In this document: positions 1-6,403 of the stretch, piece by piece | Layout: each line of letters begins with the position of its first letter | Position numbering within the stretch: the stretch's first letter is position 1 | Assembly (NCBI GenBank): GCA_035510855.1 | Contig: DATKGG010000011.1 | Span: 1-21,761 of the forward strand | Direction: 5' to 3' | Length of the DNA stretch: 21,761 nucleotides | DNA from: Palsa-459 sp035510855 | Lineage (GTDB): Bacteria; Actinomycetota; Acidimicrobiia; Acidimicrobiales; RAAP-2 | Made by a program: the position numbers and the translations under genes | Notes under the pieces: generated by a model | Database searches by the model: none | Told to the model about the DNA's origin: nothing | What the model saw: only the letters and a program-made list of their open reading frames with translations

Positions 1-816
1 CACGTGGACGTCGTCGGGAAGCACGAGCCGCGCCACGGCGATCGTCCAGCGGAGCTCTTCGAGCGGTGCCGGCGGCCAGTCGGCCATCTGGGTGCGGGGC
101 TTGGGCAGGAAGTTCTGGACGATCACCTCTTGGACGTGGCCGTGCCGCTCGTGGGCGTCGGCGATCGCCTCGAGCGTCGCCAGGCGATCGCTGCGGTCCT
201 CGCCAATGCCGAGCAAGAGGCCCGTCGTAAAGGGGATCGAGGCGCGGCCGGCCGCGTCGAGCGTCGCGAGCCGGCGCTGGGGGGTCTTGTCGGGCGCGAG
301 CCGGTGCGCGTCGAGGTCCTCGCGCAGGGTCTCGAGCATCATGCCCTGGCTCGCCGACACCGTGCGCAGGAGCGCGAGCTCTTCGGCATACAGTGCGCCG
401 GCGTTGGCGTGCGGCAAGAGGCTGGTCGCGCCGAGCACCGCGGCGCAGGCCGCGGCCAGGTACGCGACGGTCGAGTCGTACCCGTGCTCGCCCAGCCACG
501 CCGCGGCGGCGTCGTAGCGAAGCTCAGGGCGCTCCCCGAGGGTGAACAGCGCCTCGGTGCAGCCCGCCGCCTCGCCTTGCGTCGCGATCGCGACGACCTC
601 GTCAATCGAGAGGTACGGGGCCGCGAGCCTCGCGGGGGCCTTGGCGAACGTGCAGTAGCCGCACCGGTCGCGACACAGCTCGGTGAGCGGGATGAAGACC
701 TTGGGCGAGTAGGTGGCGACCCGCCCGAACAGCGCGTCGCGCCGAGCGCTCGCGAGCGCTCCCAGCTCGACGCTCGACGCGTCGACGACGGCAGTCACGT
801 CGGCTGCATCCCGCAT
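1..816 (-). CDS. cofG: 7,8-didemethyl-8-hydroxy-5-deazariboflavin (FO) synthase, CofG part (partial, runs off left edge)
   Basis: Radical-SAM enzyme that, with CofH, makes FO, the deazaflavin chromophore of coenzyme F420. The visible 272 codons start at ATG 814-816 and read MRDAADVTAVV, followed by a radical-SAM cluster motif CRDRCGYC (C48, C52, C55) that binds the [4Fe-4S] cluster. Further on come family-like stretches such as GCTEALFTLGERPE and NFLPKPRTQM. The reading frame is still open at base 1, ending in RLVLPDDVHV, where CofG proteins normally continue to a PPNL motif. Only the C-terminus is therefore missing. Whether the gene is separate or fused to cofH, as in actinobacterial FbiC, cannot be seen. 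It lies 106 bp downstream of tal on the same strand, with a hairpin between them. The family call is firm; the start is the first good ATG in frame. Confidence 0.88.
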   Translation of the reverse strand, partial: MRDAADVTAVVDASSVELGALASARRDALFGRVATYSPKVFIPLTELCRDRCGYCTFAKAPARLAAPYLSIDEVVAIATQGEAAGCTEALFTLGERPELRYDAAAAWLGEHGYDSTVAYLAAACAAVLGATSLLPHANAGALYAEELALLRTVSASQGMMLETLREDLDAHRLAPDKTPQRRLATLDAAGRASIPFTTGLLLGIGEDRSDRLATLEAIADAHERHGHVQEVIVQNFLPKPRTQMADWPPAPLEELRWTIAVARLVLPDDVHV

Positions 817-895
817 CGGTGGCGCGCCACCCCGCCATGGTAGGGACCAATGGCGGCGTCGGCTCGTCGGTCGCTCCGGTGGCGACCCCGCGCGT

Positions 896-916
896 CTCGG
901 GGCTCATGACCCCGAG
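896..916 (-). terminator. Hairpin between tal and cofG, possible terminator
   Basis: CTCGGGG (896-902) and CCCCGAG (910-916) form a perfect 7-bp GC-rich stem with a 7-nt loop. It begins 6 bp past the transaldolase stop codon and no U-tract follows. Its position suggests a terminator or transcript-end stabiliser for tkt-tal. Actinobacterial terminators often lack the U-run, but the function is inferred. Confidence 0.35.
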
Positions 917-922
917 GCCGGC

Positions 923-2008
923 TCATGAGTCGGATCGTTTCTCCTCGATGATGGACACGAGCTGGTGGTAGCTGTCGGCGAACGAGTCGACGCCCTGGCG
1001 CTCGAGCACCCGGGCCACGTCGTCGATCGACACTCCCGCGTCCTTCACGGCAGCCAAGGTGGCACGGGCGCCCTCGACGTCGATGTCGATCGTGCGTGCG
1101 ACCAGGCCATGATCCTCGAACTCTTTGATGGTGCCGTCGGGCATCGTGTTGACCGTCAGCGGGCCGATGAGCGAGTCGACGTACAAGAGGTCGGGGTAGG
1201 CCGGGTTCTTTGTCGAGGTCGAGGCCCACAGCGGGCGCTGGGGTCGTGCGCCCTTCGCCTGGAGCGCCTCGAACCGCCCGCTCGCGAAGCGGCGGGTGAA
1301 CTGCTCGTAGGCGAGCACGGCCTGGGCGACCGCGGCTCGACCGCGCAGCGCCCCTGGCGCGCCCAGCTTCTCGAGGCGCGCGTCGACCTCGGTGTCGACG
1401 CGCGAGACGAAGAACGACGCCACCGAGGAGATCCTCGACAGGTCACGGCCCTGTGCCGCCGCGGACTCGAGGCCCGCGAGGTAGGCGTCGATCACCTCGT
1501 CGTAGCGCGCCAGTCCGAAGATGAGCGTCACGTTCACGCTCGTGCCCTCCGAGATGAGCGCCGTGATCGCCCCGAGTCCCTGCTCGGTCGCGGGCACCTT
1601 CACCAAGAGGTTCGACAGCGCGAAGGTCGACGCCACCTGCCGGGCCGCCGCGACAGTGCCGTCGGTGTCGTAGGCGAGCGTGGGCGGCACCTCGAAGGAG
1701 ACGAAGCCGTCCGCGCCCTTCGATGACTCGTGGACGCCCGCGAGCAGGGCCGCGGTGTCAGCGATGTCCTTGCCGGCCACCTTGAAGAACGCCTCGTCGG
1801 GCGTCTCGTCGCCCAGCAAGGCGAGCTGCTCGTCGTAGTCGCTCGTCGCGGCGATCGCCTTGGCGAAGATCGTGGGGTTGGAGGTCACGCCGCGGACGCC
1901 GTCGGCGATGAGACGCGCCATGGTGCCGTCTCGGAGCCAGTCGCGCCGCACGTTGTCGAGCCACGGGCTCTGGCCCTCGACGTCGTAGAGATCGGTGAGC
2001 TTCGTCAT
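923..2008 (-). CDS. tal: Transaldolase
   Basis: Pentose-phosphate pathway enzyme that transfers a dihydroxyacetone unit from sedoheptulose 7-phosphate to glyceraldehyde 3-phosphate; cytosolic. The 361-residue product matches actinobacterial transaldolases, which run to about 370 residues. It has the N-terminal segment GQSPWLDNVRRDWL, the GVTSNPTIF strand, and NLLVKVPAT carrying the expected Schiff-base lysine K137. Later come TSVNVTLIF, RVDTEVD, WASTSTKNPAYPD and NTMPDGT, all family-typical. The ATG at 2006-2008 overlaps the transketolase TGA as ATGA, so the two are translationally coupled and make up the non-oxidative branch together. An upstream in-frame extension exists but lies inside tkt and is unlike the family, so it was not used. 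Confidence 0.95.
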   Translation of the reverse strand: MTKLTDLYDVEGQSPWLDNVRRDWLRDGTMARLIADGVRGVTSNPTIFAKAIAATSDYDEQLALLGDETPDEAFFKVAGKDIADTAALLAGVHESSKGADGFVSFEVPPTLAYDTDGTVAAARQVASTFALSNLLVKVPATEQGLGAITALISEGTSVNVTLIFGLARYDEVIDAYLAGLESAAAQGRDLSRISSVASFFVSRVDTEVDARLEKLGAPGALRGRAAVAQAVLAYEQFTRRFASGRFEALQAKGARPQRPLWASTSTKNPAYPDLLYVDSLIGPLTVNTMPDGTIKEFEDHGLVARTIDIDVEGARATLAAVKDAGVSIDDVARVLERQGVDSFADSYHQLVSIIEEKRSDS

Positions 2009-3990
2009 GCGCCGAGCACCTCCAGGACCGTGGCGGCGACCGCCGACGGGGTGAAGCCAAAGAACTCGAGCGCGACGTCGCCTGGCGCGCTCGTGCCGAA
2101 CTCGTCGATGCCGATGGACTCGTCGGCGTAGCGCTCCCAGCCGAGGGTGACCCCGGCCTCGACGGAGATCACCGGCAGCTCTTCGAGGAGCACCCGGGCC
2201 TGGTACTCGAACGGCGTGGCGTCGAACCACTCCCAGCACGGCATCGACACGACGCGGACGACGATCCCCTCGCGGTCGAGCTGCTCGGCAGCCTCCAAGC
2301 AGAGGTGCACTTCGCTGCCCGTCGCGAGCAGCGTCGCGACGGCCCCGTCGGGCTCGATCAAGACGTAGGCGCCGTCGAGCGCGGTGCCGAGCACCGGTCG
2401 CGCCGTCGACTCGAGCACCGGCAGGTCCTGGCGCGAGAGGATGAGCGCGACGGGCCCGTCAGCGGACAGCACGGCGTCGAAGACCGCGGCGCACTCGTTG
2501 GCATCGGCGGGGCGCACGACGTCGAGCCCGGGCATCGCGCGCAGCGAGAGCAGCTGGTCGACAGGCTGGTGGGTCGGGCCGTCCTGGCCGACGCCGATCG
2601 AGTCGTGGCTGAAGAACAGGCGGATGGGCGCCTTGGAGATCGCGGCAAGCCGAAGCGCACTGCGCATGTAGTCGGAGAACACGAAGAAGGTCGCGCCGAC
2701 GGGGACGACGCCGCCGTGCAGCGCCATCCCGGTGAGCGACGTCGCCATCGCGAACTCGCGGATGCCGTAGTGCAGCTGGCGTCCGGCCGGGTATTCGCTT
2801 GACTGCGGCTCGGCGTCAGTGAGCTCCGCGCCGGTGTTCCCGGTCAGGTCTGCGGCGCCCGAGATCAGGCCCACGTAGCGGTCGGCTGCCTCGATGAGCA
2901 GTGTGTTCGCCGCACGCCTCGTCGCGAGGCTCGTGCCAGCCCCGAAGGTCGCGGGCGTCGCCCTCGGTGGCGCGGCCGCGGCGCCGGCGAGCAGGCGCTC
3001 GAGCGAGGCGGCGCGAGCGGGGTCCGCATCGCGCCGCGTGGACCACGCCGCCCTCGCGTCGCGCTGGGGCTCGAGGGACGCCATGAACGCCTGGCGAACG
3101 TCGTCGGGGACGAAGAACGACTCGTCGACCGGCAGGCCGAGGAGCTGCTTGGTCGCGGCGATCTCCTCGGCGCTGAACGGCGTGCCGTGCGCGGTGTTGG
3201 TGTCGGTGAGGTTCGGGGACGGATAGCCGATGTGCGAGCGCAGGACGAGCAGGGTCGGACGCCCGGTGTCCTCGGCGGCGACGTGGAGCGCGTCGGTGAG
3301 CGCGTCGAGGTCGTTCGCCATCTCGCCCAGCTCGTGGACGTCCCAGCCGTAGGCGCGGAAGCGCCCCGGCGCGTCGTCGCTGAGCGCGAGGCTCGTCGGG
3401 CCGTCGATCGTGATGTGGTTGTCGTCGTAGACGACGCAGAGCCGCCCGAGGCCGAGGTGCCCAGCGAGGGAGGCTGCCTCATGGCTGACCCCCTCTTCGA
3501 GGTCCCCGTCGCTCGCGAAGACCCAGATGCGATGGTCGCTCAGCTCGGCACCCACCGTGTGTCGCAAGAAGCGCTCGGCGACAGCCATGCCGACCGAGTT
3601 CCCGAAGCCCTGGCCGAGCGGCCCGGTCGTGACCTCGACACCGGGGGTGAGGCGGTTCTCGGGATGGCCCGGAGTCAGGCTCCCGAGCTCGCGGAATCGC
3701 TTCAGCTCGTCCACGGACAGCTCGTAGCCGCTCAGGTGCAGGAGCGAGTAGAGGAGTATTGACGCGTGGCCGCACGAGAGGATGAACCGGTCGCGGTCCG
3801 GCCACTTGGGGTCCGCCGGGTCGTGTCGCAGGATCCTCGAGAAGAGTGCGACGCCGAGCGGCGCGAGCGCCATCGCGGTGCCAGAGTGGCCGTTCTTCGC
3901 GGCCGCCGGCGCGTCCATGGCCAGCCCTCGGACAACGGCGACCGCCCTGTCCTCCCACGTCGCGTCGACGTCGTCGTAGGCGCGCGTCAT
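2005..3990 (-). CDS. tkt: Transketolase
   Basis: Thiamine-diphosphate enzyme that moves two-carbon units between sugar phosphates; cytosolic. The product is 661 residues from this start, the usual length. It has the N-terminal pattern NGHSGTAMALAPLGVALF, the FILSCGHASILLY strand and GPLGQGFGNSVGMA. The ThDP motif is SDGDLEEGVSHEA, ending near YDDNHITIDG. Later come the pyrimidine-domain signatures (PVGATFFVFSDYMR, FSHDSIGVGQDGPTHQP) and a C-terminal domain ending LEVLGA. ATG 3988-3990 was chosen because family members begin about ten residues before the tryptophan of TWEDRAV and a TAGGGT -10 box sits 10 nt upstream. An alternative ATG at 4014 would add eight residues. The gene is coupled to tal by an ATGA overlap and diverges from the thioesterase at 4050. 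Confidence 0.94.
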   Translation of the reverse strand: MTRAYDDVDATWEDRAVAVVRGLAMDAPAAAKNGHSGTAMALAPLGVALFSRILRHDPADPKWPDRDRFILSCGHASILLYSLLHLSGYELSVDELKRFRELGSLTPGHPENRLTPGVEVTTGPLGQGFGNSVGMAVAERFLRHTVGAELSDHRIWVFASDGDLEEGVSHEAASLAGHLGLGRLCVVYDDNHITIDGPTSLALSDDAPGRFRAYGWDVHELGEMANDLDALTDALHVAAEDTGRPTLLVLRSHIGYPSPNLTDTNTAHGTPFSAEEIAATKQLLGLPVDESFFVPDDVRQAFMASLEPQRDARAAWSTRRDADPARAASLERLLAGAAAAPPRATPATFGAGTSLATRRAANTLLIEAADRYVGLISGAADLTGNTGAELTDAEPQSSEYPAGRQLHYGIREFAMATSLTGMALHGGVVPVGATFFVFSDYMRSALRLAAISKAPIRLFFSHDSIGVGQDGPTHQPVDQLLSLRAMPGLDVVRPADANECAAVFDAVLSADGPVALILSRQDLPVLESTARPVLGTALDGAYVLIEPDGAVATLLATGSEVHLCLEAAEQLDREGIVVRVVSMPCWEWFDATPFEYQARVLLEELPVISVEAGVTLGWERYADESIGIDEFGTSAPGDVALEFFGFTPSAVAATVLEVLGA

Positions 3991-4000
3991 GACGTGGTGC

Positions 4001-4041
4001 ACCCTATCGACCATTCCCGGGGAATCGGATTCTTATAGGGT
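4001..4041. promoter_or_regulatory. Symmetric divergent promoter/operator region between tkt and thioesterase
   Basis: Two TAGGGT boxes of TANNNT type face outward: 4001-4006 on the minus strand toward tkt and 4036-4041 on the plus strand toward the thioesterase. They are part of a 7-bp inverted repeat, ACCCTAT (4001-4007) and ATAGGGT (4035-4041). Almost exactly between them lies the palindrome ATTCCC-G-GGGAAT (4013-4025). The thioesterase ATG lies 8 nt after its box and the preferred tkt ATG 10 nt after its own. No good -35 hexamer is visible. The central palindrome could be an operator acting on both genes; that part is inference. Confidence 0.5.
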
Positions 4042-4049
4042 CACGGGCC

Positions 4050-4454
4050 ATGCCCGACACCCGTCTGCAGGTGCCGCCGAACTGCGATCTCACGCTCGGT
4101 CTCGAGTGCCTCGACAAGTCGACGCCGGGACGAAGCGTGTGGCAGATGACGGCCGACGAGCGGTTCGAGAACCCCGCCGGCATCATGCAGGGCGGCTTCC
4201 TCGCCGCGCTGTGCGACTCGTCGATGGGCGCCGCCGCGGTGACGTTCGCCGAGGGACGAAAGGTCTCGGTCGCCAACGCCGAGATGAAGGTCAGCTTCCT
4301 CGGCGCGGTCCGGCGGGGCGAGAGCCTCCGCTGCGAGGCTGTCGTCGTCTCGGGGGGCACGCGAACGGCCTTCGTCGAGGCGTCGGTCACGAACGACGAG
4401 GGCAGGCTCGTCGCCAGGGCGAGTTCGACGTACCTCATGAGGGACCGTCAGTAG
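4050..4454 (+). CDS. PaaI-type hotdog-fold thioesterase
   Basis: A 134-residue single-domain protein of the 4HBT/PaaI acyl-CoA thioesterase superfamily, probably hydrolysing a small acyl- or aryl-CoA in the cytosol. The signature segment is NPAGIMQGGFLAALCDSSMG (residues 37-56). It corresponds to the family's (H/Q)GG...D helix start, with Gln where many members have His. Residues 75-134 form the remaining strands (KVSFLGAVRRGESL, VSGGTRTAFVEASV, ARASSTYL). The ATG follows a TAGGGT -10 box by 8 nt and has no Shine-Dalgarno, suggesting a leaderless mRNA. It diverges from tkt and heads a tight run of small genes leading to trmI. The substrate cannot be deduced. Confidence 0.82.
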   Translation: MPDTRLQVPPNCDLTLGLECLDKSTPGRSVWQMTADERFENPAGIMQGGFLAALCDSSMGAAAVTFAEGRKVSVANAEMKVSFLGAVRRGESLRCEAVVVSGGTRTAFVEASVTNDEGRLVARASSTYLMRDRQ

Positions 4455-4474
4455 GCTCCTGCCGAGGAGGTGCG

Positions 4475-4843
4475 ATGCCGAGCAAATGGACAAGATTGAC
4501 CAAGACCGTGCCGTCGCGCCTGCGCGGCCGCACGCAGGACGCGACGACGCTGGTGCGCGACTACCTCATCCAAGAGACGGTCGATCCGCTGCGGAAGCTC
4601 GGCCGCTACGTCGTCGCGGGCGCACTCGGCTCGCTGTTCGTCGGCATCGGTGTGCTCATGCTGCTCATCGGGCTGCTTCGGCTCCTCCAAGGCGAGACCG
4701 GCGCGTTCGACGGGAACCTCTCGTGGCTCCCGTACCTCATCGTCGTCGTCGTCGCCACGCTCGTGGCGGCCGCCACCGTGGCGCGCATCGTCACGGGACC
4801 CGCACGCCGGCACCGGCCGCGCGGTGCGAAGGAGACATCGTGA
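4475..4843 (+). CDS. Small two-helix membrane protein (holin-X-like appearance)
   Basis: A 122-residue protein of uncertain function. After a basic N-terminal segment (residues 1-20) comes an amphipathic stretch, TTLVRDYLIQETVDPLRKL. Two hydrophobic helices follow at about 45-71 and 84-106, and then a very basic tail, ARRHRPRGAK. The layout resembles the actinobacterial phage holin superfamily III / DUF membrane proteins, but I do not recognise it with certainty. The start is ATG 4475, with a strong Shine-Dalgarno GAGGAGG at 4464-4470. A TAGGCT box at 4452-4457 covers the upstream stop and could be a -10. Its own stop overlaps the next start as GTGA, so the two are coupled. Confidence 0.75.
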   Translation: MPSKWTRLTKTVPSRLRGRTQDATTLVRDYLIQETVDPLRKLGRYVVAGALGSLFVGIGVLMLLIGLLRLLQGETGAFDGNLSWLPYLIVVVVATLVAAATVARIVTGPARRHRPRGAKETS

Positions 4844-5049
4844 CGGCTCGCTCGCGCGTCGAGCGCTCACAGGTCGAGTCTTCGCTGCGCGATCTGTTCG
4901 GCGAGGGCGAGTCTGCGGCCCGCCAGTACGCCGGGGTGTCCGCGGGCGCCGCGGGCGCGCTCGGATTCCTCGCGATGGTCTTCGCGTTCCTCCTCGGGCG
5001 CCGCAAGGGCAAGCGGCGCTCTGCGGTCGTCGAGATCCGGAGCCGCTGA
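4840..5049 (+). CDS. Small single-pass membrane protein, unknown function
   Basis: A 69-residue protein from GTG 4840, overlapping the preceding stop codon by GTGA. The N-terminal 30 residues are polar and helical (SQVESSLRDLFGEGESAARQY). A single hydrophobic helix follows at about 31-53 (GAAGALGFLAMVFAFLLG), then a strongly basic stop-transfer stretch (RRKGKRR). The positive-inside rule places the C-terminus in the cytoplasm. No family is recognised. It abuts the next gene with no gap (TGA directly followed by GTG), so 4475-5247 looks like a coupled cassette of small, basic proteins between a thioesterase and trmI. Confidence 0.65.
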   Translation: MTARSRVERSQVESSLRDLFGEGESAARQYAGVSAGAAGALGFLAMVFAFLLGRRKGKRRSAVVEIRSR

Positions 5050-5247
5050 GTGCTCGAGCGACACCTGAGCCGGCTCATCCGCACGAGCATGCGGCGCGCG
5101 GGCGCCGAGCGATCGGTCCTCTGGGGGGCGATCGGCATCGCGGCGTACGCCATGCGTCGCTCGCTGCGCGACGGCGGCGAGGTCAAGCGCGTCCGCGTGA
5201 AGCGCGGCCACGAGGTCACGATCGCGGTCCGCGACCGGGACGGCTGA
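5050..5247 (+). CDS. Small basic protein with hydrophobic patch, unknown function
   Basis: A 65-residue protein from GTG 5050, directly after the previous stop and directly before the trmI GTG. An N-terminal basic segment (RHLSRLIRTSMRRAG) precedes a short hydrophobic stretch at 23-34 (VLWGAIGIAAYA), and the C-terminus is a basic strand-like segment (KRVRVKRGHEVTIAV). The hydrophobic stretch is too short to be sure of membrane insertion. The arginine-rich composition could equally mean nucleic-acid or lipid-headgroup contact. Support comes from seamless packing between flanking genes and continued coding bias. No homologue is recognised. Confidence 0.6.
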   Translation: MLERHLSRLIRTSMRRAGAERSVLWGAIGIAAYAMRRSLRDGGEVKRVRVKRGHEVTIAVRDRDG

Positions 5248-6027
5248 GTGGTCGAGCACGCCGGTCCGCTCCGCGCGGGGGAGCGGGTGCTGCTCATCGA
5301 CGCGAAGGAGCGCCACTACCTCGTCAGGCTTCGAGAGGGCGCGTCGTTCCACACGCACGCCGGCTTCGTCGCGCACGACGACCTCATCGGGGCCGTCGAG
5401 GGCGCGACGATCGAGGGGACCACCGGGCGCAGCTTCATCGCGCTGCGACCGACGCTCGCCGACGTCGTCTTGAAGATGCCGAGGGGCGCCCAGGTGATCT
5501 ACCCGAAGGACCTTGGCGCGATCCTCATCGCCGCCGACATCGGGCCGGGGATGCGCGTGCTCGAGGCGGGCGTGGGGTCCGGCGCGCTCTCGATGACGCT
5601 GCTTCGCGCTGGCGCCTCGATCGTCGGCTACGAGCTGCGCGAGGAGTTCGCGCAGCGCGCGAGGGAAAACGTCGTCGAGCTCTTGGGTGACCAGGTGGAC
5701 TACGACATCCAGATCCGCGACGTCACCCAGGGCATCGACGAGCGAGGGCTCGACCGGATACTGCTTGACATGCCGTCGCCTTGGGACGTCGTGGCGGGTG
5801 CGCAGACCGCGCTGCGACCCGGCGGCATCCTGCTCGCCTACCTGCCCACGATCAACCAGACGGCCCAGCTGCGCTCGGCCCTCCGCGACGGACCCTGGGG
5901 GCTCCAGGAGTCATCCGAGCTGTTCCGCCGGACCTGGCACATCGAGGACCGCTCGGTGCGCCCGGACCACCGGATGGTCGCGCACACCGGGTTCTTGACC
6001 ACGGCCCGACGGCTCACCGGGGCATAG
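5248..6027 (+). CDS. trmI: tRNA (adenine-58-N1)-methyltransferase TrmI
   Basis: SAM-dependent enzyme that forms m1A58 in the T-loop of tRNAs, normally as a homotetramer. The 259-residue product has an N-terminal beta domain (1-75), then the family motif VIYPKDLG (83-90) and the SAM loop VLEAGVGSGALS (104-115). The acidic strand IVGYELREE and the catalytic-site motif LLDMPSPWD with D174 follow. The C-terminal part has LRPGGILLAYLPTINQ and a late RPDHRMVAHTGFL segment. The start is a GTG immediately after the preceding TGA. Rv2118c (TrmI) lies just upstream of mpa in M. tuberculosis, so the position relative to arc is conserved synteny. Confidence 0.94.
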   Translation: MVEHAGPLRAGERVLLIDAKERHYLVRLREGASFHTHAGFVAHDDLIGAVEGATIEGTTGRSFIALRPTLADVVLKMPRGAQVIYPKDLGAILIAADIGPGMRVLEAGVGSGALSMTLLRAGASIVGYELREEFAQRARENVVELLGDQVDYDIQIRDVTQGIDERGLDRILLDMPSPWDVVAGAQTALRPGGILLAYLPTINQTAQLRSALRDGPWGLQESSELFRRTWHIEDRSVRPDHRMVAHTGFLTTARRLTGA

Positions 6028-6035
6028 ATCGTCCC

Positions 6036-6051
6036 CGGGACCTCAGTCCCG
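6036..6051. terminator. Small hairpin between convergent trmI and ferredoxin genes
   Basis: CGGGAC (6036-6041) and GTCCCG (6046-6051) form a 6-bp stem with a 4-nt loop in the 15-bp convergent junction, and the loop holds the ferredoxin stop codon. There is no U-tract on either strand. It might act as a weak bidirectional terminator. Confidence 0.25.
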
Positions 6052-6279
6052 CTCGATGAAGATGCACTCTCCGGGACATTCCTCGGACGCCTCGACAACG
6101 GCGTCTTCGAGCTCGGTCTTGACCGTGACCATGCCGGTTGCGCCGCCTGGGTCGTTCTGGATGGCGGTGCCGTCCTTCACGTAGGCGAGGCCGTCGTCGA
6201 GCAGGGTGAAGACGTCGGGGCAGATCTCCTCACAGAGCCCGTCGCCGGTGCATAGGTCCTGGTCGATCCACACCTTCAT
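6043..6279 (-). CDS. Small ferredoxin, Asp-containing single-cluster type
   Basis: A 78-residue electron carrier. The cluster motif is CTGDGLCEEICPDVF with C10, D13, C16 and C20, and the distal cysteine is C68 in ECPGEC. The spacing C-x2-D-x2-C-x3-C...C matches the Pyrococcus furiosus-type ferredoxin, in which Asp replaces the second Cys. Such clusters are [4Fe-4S] with an Asp ligand or convert to [3Fe-4S]. A further Cys (C72) follows. The residue 40-52 region carries a Gly-rich insert (QNDPGGATG). ATG 6277-6279 was chosen over a longer frame because it puts the first Cys at the usual position 10 and follows an AAGGG element. A good sigma-70 promoter lies upstream. The redox partner is unknown. 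Confidence 0.88.
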   Translation of the reverse strand: MKVWIDQDLCTGDGLCEEICPDVFTLLDDGLAYVKDGTAIQNDPGGATGMVTVKTELEDAVVEASEECPGECIFIERD

Positions 6280-6319
6280 CTCGCGCCCTTCTTCGTCCCC
6301 GACCACGCCGAGAACCGAG

Positions 6320-6348
6320 ATTGTACTGGCGTGGACGCACGGGCCCAA
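6320..6348 (-). promoter_or_regulatory. Sigma-70-type promoter of the ferredoxin gene
   Basis: Read on the minus strand, TTGGGC (6348-6343) and TACAAT (6325-6320) are separated by exactly 17 nt. Initiation would fall near 6313, giving a leader of about 34 nt to the ATG at 6279. This is inferred from consensus similarity only. Confidence 0.5.
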
Positions 6349-6375
6349 CGTCCTGCTATCCCGTGCGTGGACCGA

Positions 6376-6381
6376 TATGGT
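6376..6381 (+). promoter_or_regulatory. Candidate -10 box of arc
   Basis: TATGGT lies 22 nt before the arc ATG. Initiation near 6388-6389 would leave a short leader that just includes the Shine-Dalgarno GAGGAGGG (6393-6400). No convincing -35 is visible. Confidence 0.35.
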
Positions 6382-6403
6382 GGCCGAGAGACGAGGAGGG
6401 TGC

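Noticed and set aside
4..843. Long plus-strand open frame of 279 codons
   Set aside because: It lies opposite cofG, whose product has clear radical-SAM motifs. The frame is Arg/Gly-rich with no recognisable domain, a usual artefact of high G+C codon bias.
901..928. Direct repeat GGCTCATGA at 901-909 and 920-928
   Set aside because: Nine bases with a palindromic core next to a hairpin and stop codon. It is too short and unique to claim an operator.
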